Assembly (NCBI RefSeq): GCF_001905465.1 | Contig: NZ_LISX01000015.1 | Span: 85,488 to 149,487 of the forward strand | Length of the DNA: 64,000 nt | Direction: 5' to 3' | Origin: Kitasatospora sp. CB01950 | GTDB lineage: Bacteria; Actinomycetota; Actinomycetes; Streptomycetales; Streptomycetaceae | Shown here: in pieces, positions 50,783-59,481 of the stretch | Layout of the letters: each line of letters begins with the position of its first letter | Numbering within the stretch: the stretch's first letter is position 1 | Position numbers and translations under genes: made by a program | The notes under the pieces: model-generated | What the model was told of the DNA's origin: nothing | The model's database searches: none | The model's input: only the letters and a program-made list of their open reading frames with translations

Positions 50783-52252
50783 GTGAGTGAGGCACCACAG
50801 CCCACCGCCGCGGCTGCCAAACCCACCAGCGCCAAGGTCCTGCCTGCGCTGATCCTCGCCATGCTGGCCTACAGCGTGGTCCAGACCGCGGTCGTCCCGA
50901 TCCTTCCGAGCCTGGCCGCCGAGCTGAAGGTGTCGGGCTCCGACATCACCTGGCTGATGACGGCCAACCTGCTCTCCGCAGCGGTCCTCACCCCGCTGCT
51001 GGGCCGCTTCGGCGACCTGCGCGGCCGCAAGCCCGTGCTGCTGATCTCGCTGGCCGGCCTGGTGCTCGGCTCCGGCCTCGCGGTCTGCACCCACTCCTTC
51101 GGCCTGCTGGTCGTCGCCCGGGTGCTCCAGGGCGCGGGCGGCGGCGTGCTGCCGCTGGCGATCGCCATCGTCCGTGACGAACTGCCGAAGCAGAAGGTCA
51201 CCGCCGGCGTCGCCGCCATCTCCGCCTCGATGGGCGTCGGCTCCGGCCTCGGTCTGGTCGCCACCGGCCTGCTGCTGGAGCACTGGGACTACAAGTCGAT
51301 CTTCTGGATGGGCCTGATCTTCGGTCTGGCCGCCGTCGCGCTGGTGATCCTGCGGGTGCCCAGCGACCCGGTCGTCGACAAGAACGGCGGCGCCGACCCG
51401 CTCGGCGCGCTCACCCTGGCCGGCTGGCTGTCCGCCCTGCTGATCGCCGTCAGCCGCGGCAACGAATGGGGCTGGGGCTCCACTCGCACCCTCGGCCTGT
51501 TCGCCGTCGCCGCCGTCGTCGCCCTGCTGTGGCTGCTGGTCGAGGCCAAGGTCGCCCACCCGCTGGTCGACCTGAAGATGATGGCCCGCCCCGCCGTCGC
51601 CTTCACCAACATCTCCGGCCTGCTCATCGGCTTCGGCATGTACGGCTCGTTCATGGTGATCAGCAACTTCGCGCAGACCCCGGAGAAGCTCACCCACTAC
51701 GGCTTCACCGCCACCGTCCTGCACGCCGGCATCATGCTGCTGCCCTCCGCGATCGGCTCCATGGTCGCCGCCCCCGTCGGCGCCCTGCTCATCGCCCGCC
51801 GCGGCCCCCGCCTCCCGCTGGTCCTCGGCGGCCTGCTCGGCGCCGTCGCCATGGCCTACCTGGCGCTGCGCCACGACGCCGAGTTCGACATCTACTTCTC
51901 CTCCGCCGTCTTCGGCCTCGGCGTCGGCCTGGCCTACGCCGCCATGCCCGCCTACATCAACGGCGCCGTCCCCGCCGAGCAGTCCGGCATCGCCAACGGC
52001 ATGAACGCCGTCCTGCGCACCGTCGGCGGCGCCATCGGCACCGCCGTGATGGCCGCGATCCTCACCGGCAACACCCTCAAGCTCCCCATCCCGGTCCACC
52101 TCCCCACCCTGAACGCCTACCAGAACGCGTTCTGGGTCGCCGGAGCCATGTGCCTGGTCGCCGCGGTCGTCCCCTTCGCCATCCGCGCCACCGAGCCCAT
52201 CTCCACCCCCACCGAGCAGCCCACCCCGGCCCTCGCCAAGACCGACGCCTGA
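50783..52252 (+). CDS. MFS drug-exporter-type transporter (DHA2-like)
   Basis: 489 residues with 13-14 membrane helices. The first helix region (VLPALILAMLAYSVVQTAVV then PILPSLAAELKVSGSDITWL), the motif A loop LLGRFGDLRGRKPVLL, motif C-like GVGSGLGLVATGLLLEHWDY and the late segment GIANGMNAVLRTVGGAIGTA are typical of proton-coupled multidrug exporters with 14 helices. It probably exports toxic compounds; no regulator is adjacent. GTG 50783 has GGAGG 6 nt upstream. A perfect 16-bp terminator follows. Confidence 0.92.
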   Translation: MSEAPQPTAAAAKPTSAKVLPALILAMLAYSVVQTAVVPILPSLAAELKVSGSDITWLMTANLLSAAVLTPLLGRFGDLRGRKPVLLISLAGLVLGSGLAVCTHSFGLLVVARVLQGAGGGVLPLAIAIVRDELPKQKVTAGVAAISASMGVGSGLGLVATGLLLEHWDYKSIFWMGLIFGLAAVALVILRVPSDPVVDKNGGADPLGALTLAGWLSALLIAVSRGNEWGWGSTRTLGLFAVAAVVALLWLLVEAKVAHPLVDLKMMARPAVAFTNISGLLIGFGMYGSFMVISNFAQTPEKLTHYGFTATVLHAGIMLLPSAIGSMVAAPVGALLIARRGPRLPLVLGGLLGAVAMAYLALRHDAEFDIYFSSAVFGLGVGLAYAAMPAYINGAVPAEQSGIANGMNAVLRTVGGAIGTAVMAAILTGNTLKLPIPVHLPTLNAYQNAFWVAGAMCLVAAVVPFAIRATEPISTPTEQPTPALAKTDA

Positions 52253-52289
52253 CGGCGTCCCCCTCGCGTACTGGACACACGCGAGTCAC

Positions 52290-52330
52290 ACGGACACCCC
52301 CCGCCCAGGGCATCGGCGGGGGGTGTCCGT
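52290..52330 (+). terminator. Strong terminator after the MFS gene
   Basis: Perfect 16-bp stem (ACGGACACCCCCCGCC with GGCGGGGGGTGTCCGT), 9-nt loop, followed by CTTG. It lies 37 nt after the stop. Confidence 0.9.
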
Positions 52331-52375
52331 CTTGCACGACCGGACGCGAAGCCCGAGGCGCGAGCGGGTGCGAAA

Positions 52376-52410
52376 ACAGGGGCGCGAGGAACTGCGCGCC
52401 CAGCCACCCC
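52376..52410. repeat. Single copy of the interspersed 'gggaactgcgcg' repeat
   Basis: CAGGGGCGCGAGGAACTGCG followed by CGCCCAGCCACCCC matches the head of the units in the array at 45535-46242 and the wider Streptomyces intergenic repeat. It lies in the gap between two convergent genes. Confidence 0.8.
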
Positions 52411-52470
52411 CTCCCCCAACTCGCCTCCCCTACCTGCCGCCCCACCCCCAAGGCACCCCCAGCTGCCGCC

Positions 52471-53868
52471 CTACCCCTCAACCGCCGGAGGCCTGAGCGG
52501 AAGCGCCCCCGAAGCCTCCAACCCGTCGTCATCCACCGAAAACGTCCGCACCCGCCCCGGCCGCTCCGAGTACGGCGTCTCGAACCGCACCGTCACCCGC
52601 CCGACCCCGCTCCCCTGCACCCACCCCGGCCCGTACTCCCGGTGCGTCACGTCCTGCCCCGGCCACCACCGCCGGACCACGGGCTCGGCCGGCACCTCCT
52701 CCACCTCACCGACCTCCGCCTCGTCCCCCTCCCCTTCCTTCTCCTTCTCCCTCTCTCCCCTCTCCTCCCGCTCCAACTGCGCGAACAGATCCTCCTGCGT
52801 GTAGTCCGCGAGCTGCGTAACACCCACCCCCAGCAGCCGCACACCTCCCGTGATGTCCACCTGCATCGCCAGGCGCCGCGCCGTCGCGCCGATCACCTCG
52901 GGATCGTCCGTCGGCCCCCGCAGCGTCTCCGACCGGGTCAGCGTCGAGAAGTCGAACCGCCGCACCTTCAGCACCACCGTCCGCCCCGACCGTCCGGCCG
53001 CCCGCAGCCGTCGCACGCACCGCGCGGACAACTGGTCGATCTCGCGCAGAATGCGGTCCCGATCGGCCAGGTCGACCTCGAACGTGTCCTCCACCGAGAC
53101 CGACTTCGCGTCCCGGTCCGGCACCACCGGCCGCTCGTCCCACCCCAGCGCCATCTGGAAGACGCCCGCCCCGTGCGCCTTCCCCAGCAACCCGACCAAA
53201 TCCTCGAACCCGGCCTCCGCCAGATCCGCGACGGTCGTCAGCCCGGCCCGCCGCAGCGCCTGCTCGGTGGCCGGCCCGATGCCCGGCAGCGCCCGCACCG
53301 GCATCGGCGCGAGCACCGACTGCTCCGATCCGGGTTCGATCAGCACCAGCCCGTCCGGTTTGGCCTGCTCGGAGGCGATCTTCGCCATCAGCTTGGACGC
53401 GGCGGCCCCGACCGAGGCCGTCAGCCCGGTCCGCTCCACGATGTCCGCCCGCAGGTCCTCCGCCAGCGCCAGCACCAGCTGCGCACCCTCGGCGGGCGTC
53501 GCGGCGGCCAGCGCCGGCCCGTACGGCCCGGCCTCCAGGTCGACGAACGCCTCGTCCAGGCTGAGCGGTTCGACCAGCGGGGAGCGCTCCCGCAGCAGGC
53601 CCATGACGATCTCGCTGTTGGCCCGGTACGCCTCGAACCGGCCGGTCAGGAACGCCGCGTTCGGGCAGAGCCGCCGCGCCTGCGCCATCGGCATCGCCGA
53701 GTGCAAGCCGAACTTCCGCGCCTCGTACGAGGCAGTGGCCACCACGCCCCGCCCGCCGAGACCGCCCACGACCACCGGCTTTCCGCGCAGGCTCGGCTTG
53801 GACGCCTGCTCCACCGCCGCGAAGAAGGCGTCCATGTCGAGGTGGATGATGCTCGGCACGGACCGCAC
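52471..53868 (-). CDS. dinB: DNA polymerase IV (Y family)
   Basis: 465 residues. It copies past damaged bases at low fidelity. The palm motif HLDMDAFFAAVEQASKP (catalytic Asp), the second carboxylate region in PLSLDEAFVDLEAG (Asp-Glu), ASVGAAASKLMAKIASEQAK and PVRALPGIGPATEQALRRAG (helix-hairpin-helix) are complete. A little finger domain follows, then an acidic Lys/Glu/Gly linker and a C-terminal actinobacterial extension (EYGPGWVQGSGVGRVTVRFE). GTG 53868 is favoured: GATGAT ends 6 nt before it, the leaderless layout. No beta-clamp motif was securely identified. SOS control is not evident. Confidence 0.93.
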   Translation of the reverse strand: MRSVPSIIHLDMDAFFAAVEQASKPSLRGKPVVVGGLGGRGVVATASYEARKFGLHSAMPMAQARRLCPNAAFLTGRFEAYRANSEIVMGLLRERSPLVEPLSLDEAFVDLEAGPYGPALAAATPAEGAQLVLALAEDLRADIVERTGLTASVGAAASKLMAKIASEQAKPDGLVLIEPGSEQSVLAPMPVRALPGIGPATEQALRRAGLTTVADLAEAGFEDLVGLLGKAHGAGVFQMALGWDERPVVPDRDAKSVSVEDTFEVDLADRDRILREIDQLSARCVRRLRAAGRSGRTVVLKVRRFDFSTLTRSETLRGPTDDPEVIGATARRLAMQVDITGGVRLLGVGVTQLADYTQEDLFAQLEREERGEREKEKEGEGDEAEVGEVEEVPAEPVVRRWWPGQDVTHREYGPGWVQGSGVGRVTVRFETPYSERPGRVRTFSVDDDGLEASGALPLRPPAVEG

Positions 53869-53994
53869 CGCCCGATCATCCCGCGCCCCACCGACAATCC
53901 CCGGGCAATCCCCCGCCCGAACCACCGAACCGAGCCCCCCACCCAGCCCGCGCCCGGCCCCATGCAGCCCGACCGTCCCCTCCCCGCCGGGGCC

Positions 53995-54720
53995 CTACCC
54001 TCGCGCCGCGTCCGCCAACGCCCGCGCCACCCCGTCCTCGTGCCGCCCCAGCAGCGCCGGATCGGGCCGCACGACCACATTCAGGAACGCCTTCGCCGCG
54101 CTGCCGATCTCCCGCACCTCGCCGTAGCGCCAGGTGGTGTCGTGCCACTCCTCCACGCCGACGCCGGACGAGTCGATCCCGGCGGCCCGGCACAGCGCCA
54201 ACGCCCGCCGCACATGGAAGGTCTGACTGATCAGCACCGCCTTGTTCACCCCGAATATGCGGTGCGCGCGGGTGCAGGAGTCCCAGGTGTCGAAGCCCGC
54301 GTAGTCGCCGACCACTCGCACCTCGGGCACGCCGCGTTCGATCAGGTAGGCGCGCATCGCGTCGGTCTCGTCGTACTCGCGGGTGCCGTTGTCGCCGGTC
54401 ACCAGGATCGCCTGCACCTTGTCCGCCCGGTACAGCTCCACGGCGGCATCCAGCCGGTGCGCCAGGTACGGGGAGGGCTTGCCCTCCATCAGGCCGGCGC
54501 CGAACACCACCGCGACCGGCGCGACCGGCACGCTCTGCACGGTGCCGATCTTGTGGTTCTGCGTCACGAAGAGCCAGGCGTTCGGGGTGACGCCCAACGC
54601 CGCGCACACCACCAGCGCCTGGAACCAGCGCCGCTGCCCACGCCTGCTGCCCCAACCGGACGGCCGCCGCGTCAGCAGCCACCGTCCGCGCCGCCCGAGC
54701 CCCTGCATGATCGTCTGCAC
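53995..54720 (-). CDS. SanA/ElyC/YdcF-family (DUF218) membrane-anchored protein
   Basis: 241 residues. An N-terminal basic stretch and one membrane helix (FQALVVCAALGVTPNAWLFV) anchor a DUF218 domain outside. Family motifs are VAVVFGAGLMEGKPSPYLAH, DKVQAILVTGDNGTREYDET, TWDSCTRAHRIFGVNKAVLI and SQTFHVRRALALCRAAGI. SanA and ElyC have been tied to envelope integrity and vancomycin exclusion at high temperature in E. coli, but the chemistry is unknown. The ATG at 54720 is used. It is on the same strand as the MerR gene, 54 nt downstream of it. Confidence 0.85.
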   Translation of the reverse strand: MQTIMQGLGRRGRWLLTRRPSGWGSRRGQRRWFQALVVCAALGVTPNAWLFVTQNHKIGTVQSVPVAPVAVVFGAGLMEGKPSPYLAHRLDAAVELYRADKVQAILVTGDNGTREYDETDAMRAYLIERGVPEVRVVGDYAGFDTWDSCTRAHRIFGVNKAVLISQTFHVRRALALCRAAGIDSSGVGVEEWHDTTWRYGEVREIGSAAKAFLNVVVRPDPALLGRHEDGVARALADAARG

Positions 54721-54774
54721 ACGGGAGTGGACGAACCGCCCACCCGACCGGTTCCCGGGGCCGTGGCCGGCCGG

Positions 54775-55452
54775 TCAGACCGCGCGGTTGCGGCGCTGCG
54801 CCAGCTCGTCGGCCGGGTCGTGCCCGAACAGCGTCTCGCCGGTGTCGGTGCGCTCGCCGTGCAGTCGGCCGAGGGTGGCCTCCAGCTCCTGCCGGACCGC
54901 GCCGACCGCGATGCCGAACACGCCCTGGCCACCGTTCAGCAGATCGACGACCTGCTGCGGGGAGGTGCACTCGTACACCGTCGCGCCGTCGCACATCAGG
55001 GTCAGGCCGGCCAGCCCGGCCTGGTCCGCGGACTGCAGGTGGGTGACGGCGACCCGGATGTTCTGCAGCGAGACCCCGGCGTCCAGCAGCCGCTTGACGA
55101 TCTTCAGCAGCAGGATGTCCCGGAAGCTGTACAGCCGCTGCGCGCCGGCCGGGTGGCCGGTGCGCACCGAGGGCTCCAGCAGGCCGGTGCGCGCCCAGTA
55201 GTCGAGCTGCCGGTAGGTGATGCCGGCGGCCGCGCAGGCCGTGGGCCCGCGGTAGCCGACCAGGGCGGAGGTGGGGGTGAGCCGTTCGATCGCGGGCTGC
55301 CCGGGCTGGACGGCCGGGAAACGGCCGAGTCGGGGCAGGTCGTCACCGTCCGGTTCGGGCCGCCAGGGCCGCCCGATCGGACCGCGGCCGGCGCGCGGCA
55401 CGTGCACCGCGCACAGGGCTCCGGAACGCGTCTCGTCGCCGGTGCCGCTCAT
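54775..55452 (-). CDS. MerR-family regulator of the Rv1830/McdR type
   Basis: 225 residues. After a variable N-terminal region, the MerR winged helix reads TACAAAGITYRQLDYWARTG then LLEPSVRTGHPAGAQRLYSF (residues about 72-110), followed by LLLKIVKRLLDAGVSLQNIR and a C-terminal helical region. The neighbours (bifunctional nuclease, FtsR, GarA) are the same as around mycobacterial Rv1830, a MerR-like protein linked to chromosome replication control. The ATG at 55452 sits about 98 nt downstream of a good TTGACG-N17-TACCGT promoter. Binding sites and regulon here are unknown. Confidence 0.88.
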   Translation of the reverse strand: MSGTGDETRSGALCAVHVPRAGRGPIGRPWRPEPDGDDLPRLGRFPAVQPGQPAIERLTPTSALVGYRGPTACAAAGITYRQLDYWARTGLLEPSVRTGHPAGAQRLYSFRDILLLKIVKRLLDAGVSLQNIRVAVTHLQSADQAGLAGLTLMCDGATVYECTSPQQVVDLLNGGQGVFGIAVGAVRQELEATLGRLHGERTDTGETLFGHDPADELAQRRNRAV

Positions 55453-55549
55453 CGCCAACCTCCGTCCATTCCGCCTCAAGGCCCCTGTGGCCCCGCACGG
55501 ACCCGAAGGGCCCAGGCTGCGGGCGGCCCGTCCGGCGGGCCATCACCTG

Positions 55550-55578
55550 ACGGTAGGCAGTGGCCCGAGCACCGTCAA
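55550..55578 (-). promoter_or_regulatory. Housekeeping-type promoter of the MerR gene
   Basis: On the minus strand TTGACG (55578-55573) and TACCGT (55555-55550) are separated by 17 nt, a close match to HrdB-type promoters. The rest of the 323-bp gap (55453-55775) shows no gene or other clear signal. Confidence 0.65.
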
Positions 55579-55775
55579 CGATCGCCACGCCGGGGCCTCG
55601 CACAAACTTCACCCCATCGAGTGGTTATTCGTGCCCCATGTGCGGGTAGCGGAATGGATTTCTACCACAGCCGAGTTGCGGGCCGTGGTCTGCCCCGCTA
55701 GCAGAGCGTCCAGCACCGGTCACCGGTGGTCGCCCCGCCGCAGGAACGGTCGGCCGCTGCGGGCCGAACGGGCGG

Positions 55776-56249
55776 CTACTGCGGGCCGCCGCCGAAGTCC
55801 TCCGGCGAGACCTGGTCCAGGAACTCCCGGAACTTCTCGACCTCGTCCTCCTGCTCGTCCGGGATCGAGATGCCGGCCTCCGCCAGCACCTCCTCGCTCC
55901 CGAAGATCGGCGTACCGGTGCGCAGCGCCAGCGCTATCGCGTCGGACGGCCGCGCGCTGACCTCCACACCGCCGGAGAACACCAGGTTCGCGTAGAACAC
56001 CCCGTCCCGAAGGTCGTTGATCCGCACCTCGGTCAGCTGCTGGCCGGTCGCCTCCAGCACGTCCTTGAACAGGTCGTGCGTCAGCGGCCGCACCGGAGTC
56101 ATGCCCTGCTGGGCGAAAGCGATCGCGGTGGCTTCCCCCGGCCCGATCCAGATCGGCAGGTAGCGGTCCCCGCCGACCTCCCGCAGCAGCACGATCGGCT
56201 GGTTGGAGGGCATCTCCACCCGGACACCCACAACATCGAGCTCATTCAC
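55776..56249 (-). CDS. Bifunctional nuclease (DUF151) protein
   Basis: 157 residues, the standard size. NELDVVGVRVEMPSNQPIVL, LPIWIGPGEATAIAFAQQGM, PLTHDLFKDVLEATGQQL and VEVSARPSDAIALALRTGTP are the conserved blocks. Members of this family from plants have RNase and DNase activity, but the bacterial role is not settled. It sits between ftsR (88 nt upstream) and the MerR gene on the same strand, the same order as in mycobacteria, and ends in an acidic tail (EQEDEVEKFREFLDQV). Confidence 0.93.
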   Translation of the reverse strand: MNELDVVGVRVEMPSNQPIVLLREVGGDRYLPIWIGPGEATAIAFAQQGMTPVRPLTHDLFKDVLEATGQQLTEVRINDLRDGVFYANLVFSGGVEVSARPSDAIALALRTGTPIFGSEEVLAEAGISIPDEQEDEVEKFREFLDQVSPEDFGGGPQ

Positions 56250-56337
56250 ACCAGCAACCCTATGGCGCGCGCCCCCGATAGGAAAGCGCAGCAGGCACCG
56301 GCCGCCGCGATCCGGACGCCGCCCGCCCGTCGGCCGC

Positions 56338-57120
56338 TCATGTCCGCACCCGCAGCCCCGCCTGGACCATCGCCGCGTGCAACCGCACCGACAGCGTCGC
56401 CAGCTCCCGCGCCGTCGCCTCCGCGTGCGCCCGGGTCTGCGGGTTGCGGTGCCGCCGCAACGGCGCCACCACCTGCTCCACCAGCGAGACCTCGCGGTCC
56501 GCGGCCGCCTTCATCGCTCGCAGGTGCCGCGGCTCCAGACCGAACCGTCCCAGCTCCGCCACCAGCCGCGCGATCTGCAGCGCCTCGCCGTCGTACCCGC
56601 CGTCCGGCCCAGGCTGCACCAGTCCGTACGCCTCCCACTCGACGAGTTCCCGCTCCTCCGCCTCCGCCGCCGCGATCAGCTCGGCCCGGCCCAGCCGCAC
56701 CCCGCCCACCGACGACGACCCGGCCAGCTCCCGGTCCGCCTCCTCCATCGGCCCCGGACGCGCGTCCGGCCCCGGCAGCGCCGGCGGCTGCTCGCCGCGC
56801 TCGATCGCGTCCAGGTGCTCGCGGATCACCCGCAACGGCAGATAGTGGTCGCGCTGCATCCGCAGCACGTACGCCAGCCGCTCCACGTCCGCCGCCGAGA
56901 ACTTCCGGTAGCCGGACGGAGTGCGCTGCGGCTCGACCAGGCCCTCCGCCTCCAGGAAGCGGATCTTCGAGATCGTCACCTCCGGGAAGTCGTCCCGAAG
57001 GAAGGCCAGCACCGCGCCGATGGACAGCAGTTCGTCACCCCGCCGGCGCGCCTCGCCCGCGCGGCGCGAAGCCGGCACGGGCGAGGACCCGAGGGACGGG
57101 GTCGGAGTCTGTGGGGTCAC
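56338..57120 (-). CDS. ftsR: MerR-family regulator FtsR
   Basis: 260 residues. The MerR helix-turn-helix and wing are LLSIGAVLAFLRDDFPEVTI then SKIRFLEAEGLVEPQRTPSG (residues about 31-70), followed by YRKFSAADVERLAYVLRMQR. The C-terminal part is helical (QIARLVAELGRFGLEPRHLR). In Corynebacterium the orthologue FtsR activates ftsZ and so affects cell division. The same gene order next to garA and the bifunctional nuclease supports orthology. GTG 57120 starts 23 nt after the garA stop, so the genes are co-transcribed. Role in this organism is by analogy. Confidence 0.88.
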   Translation of the reverse strand: MTPQTPTPSLGSSPVPASRRAGEARRRGDELLSIGAVLAFLRDDFPEVTISKIRFLEAEGLVEPQRTPSGYRKFSAADVERLAYVLRMQRDHYLPLRVIREHLDAIERGEQPPALPGPDARPGPMEEADRELAGSSSVGGVRLGRAELIAAAEAEERELVEWEAYGLVQPGPDGGYDGEALQIARLVAELGRFGLEPRHLRAMKAAADREVSLVEQVVAPLRRHRNPQTRAHAEATARELATLSVRLHAAMVQAGLRVRT

Positions 57121-57143
57121 TCGGGCTCCAAACGGAGAAGTGG

Positions 57144-58007
57144 TCAGTACCCCCGGTGGTGACTGGCGAAGAACACCAGCCGGTACTTACCGATCTGCAC
57201 CTCGTCGCCGTTGCTCAGCAGCACCTCGTCGATCCGCTCCCGGTTGACGTAGGTGCCGTTCAGGCTGCCCACGTCCGCGACCGAGAAGCCACCGTCGGGC
57301 TGCCGGCGGAACTCCACGTGGCGACGCGACACCGTCACGTCGTCCAGGAAGATGTCCCCCTGCGGGTGACGGCCCGCCGTGGTCACGTCCGAGTCGAGCA
57401 GGAACCGGCTCCCCGAGTTCGGGCCACGCTGCACGATCAGCAGCGCCGAACCCGGCGGCAGCGCGTCGATCGCCGCCATCACCTCGGCCGACAGCGTCGG
57501 AGTGGCGCCCGTCGACGTCGCGGTCGGGTCGTACGACTCGATGCCGGAGATCGAAATGGTCGACGTGGTCTCCGCCGCCCCCTCCGGGAAACCGCCGCCA
57601 CGCAGCTGAGTACCGCAGTTCGAGCAGAACCGGGCCTGCGCCGGGTTCTGGTTCCCGCACCGCGGGCACGGGCTGGTGCCAGCCATGTTCACAGCCTCCT
57701 GGCGCGGCACGCCCGACTGGGGGTGCCCGGCGTAGGTGTCCGGGGCAAACCCTCCACCGGAGGTTGAGGGTCCTGACGGGAAACCTATGCGCGGCGCGCC
57801 CGACGAATCAACCGACGCGCCGTAACCCGCGTCGATCTGCCCGGTCGGCACGCCGGCTCCCTGGGTCACGTCCTCCCGGTACATCGGACGCCGCCCGTCC
57901 GGCGCCGGACGCGCCGCCGGCACCCCGGCGTCGTCCTGGCGGTACCGGGCGGTCGGCGCTTCCGCCGCCTTCTTGTTACGGCCGAAAAGCTTCGAGAAAA
58001 AACTCAC
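57144..58007 (-). CDS. garA: FHA-domain regulator GarA/OdhI, with zinc ribbon
   Basis: 287 residues. GarA inhibits 2-oxoglutarate dehydrogenase and tunes glutamate metabolism; phosphorylation of an N-terminal Thr by Ser/Thr kinases switches it off through its own FHA domain. That motif is present (ETTS, residues 146-149), followed by a C-terminal FHA domain (about 195-277) with SAGRHP-like TTAGRHPQGDIFLDDVTVSR and DVGSLNGTYVNRERID. Unlike the shorter mycobacterial protein, it has about 145 extra residues, including a zinc ribbon (CPRCGNQ...CSNCG, Cys114/117/128/131). It precedes ftsR by 23 nt. Confidence 0.93.
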   Translation of the reverse strand: MSFFSKLFGRNKKAAEAPTARYRQDDAGVPAARPAPDGRRPMYREDVTQGAGVPTGQIDAGYGASVDSSGAPRIGFPSGPSTSGGGFAPDTYAGHPQSGVPRQEAVNMAGTSPCPRCGNQNPAQARFCSNCGTQLRGGGFPEGAAETTSTISISGIESYDPTATSTGATPTLSAEVMAAIDALPPGSALLIVQRGPNSGSRFLLDSDVTTAGRHPQGDIFLDDVTVSRRHVEFRRQPDGGFSVADVGSLNGTYVNRERIDEVLLSNGDEVQIGKYRLVFFASHHRGY

Positions 58008-58188
58008 GGGCGAATCCCCTTGCGTGTGACAGAACCGCCCGCGGGGCAGGGTTCAGGGCTCGGTGTGGCGGTAAGCCCGGCATCCGGCCGGAAACTGACG
58101 ATCGACAAGACCCAGTGTCGCCGACTCCCTGCGGGCGCCCACCACCGGGGGCTTCCCGCAGCTGACGAACCGTACGGAGCGCGCCCCG

Positions 58189-59139
58189 TCACTTCGCCGC
58201 CGGCTTGCCGTACTGCAACGGCTGCGGGGTGGCCAACACGTCCACCACCACCTTCTGCTGCTGGACGATGGTCGCCCGCGCCTGCTGCTTCTCCAAGCTG
58301 CGCACCACACCACCGGGAATGTTCAGCGCCGGAGTCAGATCCTGCGGGTTGCCCACCACGGTGAAGCGGAACGGCTGCGACACGCTCTTCCCGTCGATCC
58401 GCACACCGCTGCCCGAAGCGTTGTCGGTGAAATACGTCCCGGCCACCACGCGCACGTCGTTGATCTGAATCGCCTCCGCCCCCGCCGCTCGGAGTTCCTG
58501 CAGGGTGTCCAGCAGCATATCCGCCTTCACCTGCCCTTGGGGATCATCGATCGTCAGCACGATCCCCGGACCGGTCGCCTTCTCCGTCCCCGCCAGCACC
58601 CCCAGCTCGGACGCCCGCTTCCGGGTCTGCTCCTGCGCCTCCTTGGCCTGGTTGGACGAGTTCTCCAACTGCGCCAGGTTCTGCTCCAGCTGCGTCTTCT
58701 CGAACTGGAGACGCTGCTGCCGGCCGTCCAGTTCGTCCAGGATCCGCACCAGGTCCTCCTGCCGCGCCCCGCGCAGCTGGCTGTGGTCGTTCGTCGACCG
58801 CACCTGGATCGCCAGCGCCAGCCCCAACGCGAACAGCAGCAGCGCCACCACCAACTGGCCGCGCGACACCCGCGGCGGCCACAGCGCCGCCTTCAGCCGC
58901 TCCCGGCCGTCCGACGGCAACGCCACCGGCACCGGTGCGGCCTGACGCGCCGCCGCCGGCTCCTCGGCCTTCTCCGCCACCGTCCCGGACTCGGCCGCGG
59001 GCTCGGGCTCGGGCTCGACCTCTGGCTTGACCCGGGGCGCCGCCGTCTCCGGCTCCTTCGACTGCTCCGGCTGGTCCGGTTCCTTCGCCTCGGCCGGCTG
59101 CTCCTGGCCCTGCTCCTGCGGCTTCTGCTCCTCGCTCAC
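58189..59139 (-). CDS. DUF881 membrane protein (second copy)
   Basis: 316 residues. A long acidic, Pro/Glu-rich N-terminal part (about 1-85) is cytoplasmic, one membrane helix follows (LVVALLLFALGLALAIQVRS), then a coiled coil (about 130-170) and the DUF881 domain outside (GPGIVLTIDDPQGQVKADML, INDVRVVAGTYFTDNASG). It is one of two DUF881 genes that flank the small basic membrane protein, a layout conserved across actinobacteria and linked by genomic context to envelope growth and division. Its activity is unknown. The start is an in-frame GTG/ATG-type codon at 59139, 9 nt after sbp. Confidence 0.9.
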   Translation of the reverse strand: MSEEQKPQEQGQEQPAEAKEPDQPEQSKEPETAAPRVKPEVEPEPEPAAESGTVAEKAEEPAAARQAAPVPVALPSDGRERLKAALWPPRVSRGQLVVALLLFALGLALAIQVRSTNDHSQLRGARQEDLVRILDELDGRQQRLQFEKTQLEQNLAQLENSSNQAKEAQEQTRKRASELGVLAGTEKATGPGIVLTIDDPQGQVKADMLLDTLQELRAAGAEAIQINDVRVVAGTYFTDNASGSGVRIDGKSVSQPFRFTVVGNPQDLTPALNIPGGVVRSLEKQQARATIVQQQKVVVDVLATPQPLQYGKPAAK

Positions 59140-59148
59140 AACCGCCCC

Positions 59149-59481
59149 CTAGGCCCTGAACACATGCCGGCGGATCGCCGCCGCGTTCGAGAAGATCCGG
59201 ATGCCCAGCACCACCACCACGCCGGTGGACAGCTGCGAGCCCACGCCCAACTGGTCGCCCAGGAACACGATCAGCGCGGCCACCACCACGTTCGACAGGA
59301 ACGACACCACGAAGACCTTGTCGTCGAAGATCCCGTCCAGCATCGCCCGGACACCGCCGAACACCGCGTCCAGCGCCGCCACCACCGCGATCGGCAGGTA
59401 CGGCACCACCGCGTTCGGCACCTCCGGCTGCACGAAGATGCCGACGACCACGCCGATCACGAGACCCAGTACGGCAATCAC
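59149..59481 (-). CDS. sbp: Small basic family membrane protein (DUF1290)
   Basis: 110 residues with three membrane helices, the standard length. VIAVLGLVIGVVVGIFVQPE and PYLPIAVVAALDAVFGGVRA then MLDGIFDDKVFVVSFLSN are diagnostic of DUF1290. The start is a GTG at 59481 that overlaps the stop of the upstream DUF881 gene by 4 nt (GTGA), so the pair is translationally coupled; AGGAG lies 10 nt before it. In many Gram-positives sbp sits near ftsZ or division genes. Function unknown. Confidence 0.93.
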   Translation of the reverse strand: MIAVLGLVIGVVVGIFVQPEVPNAVVPYLPIAVVAALDAVFGGVRAMLDGIFDDKVFVVSFLSNVVVAALIVFLGDQLGVGSQLSTGVVVVLGIRIFSNAAAIRRHVFRA

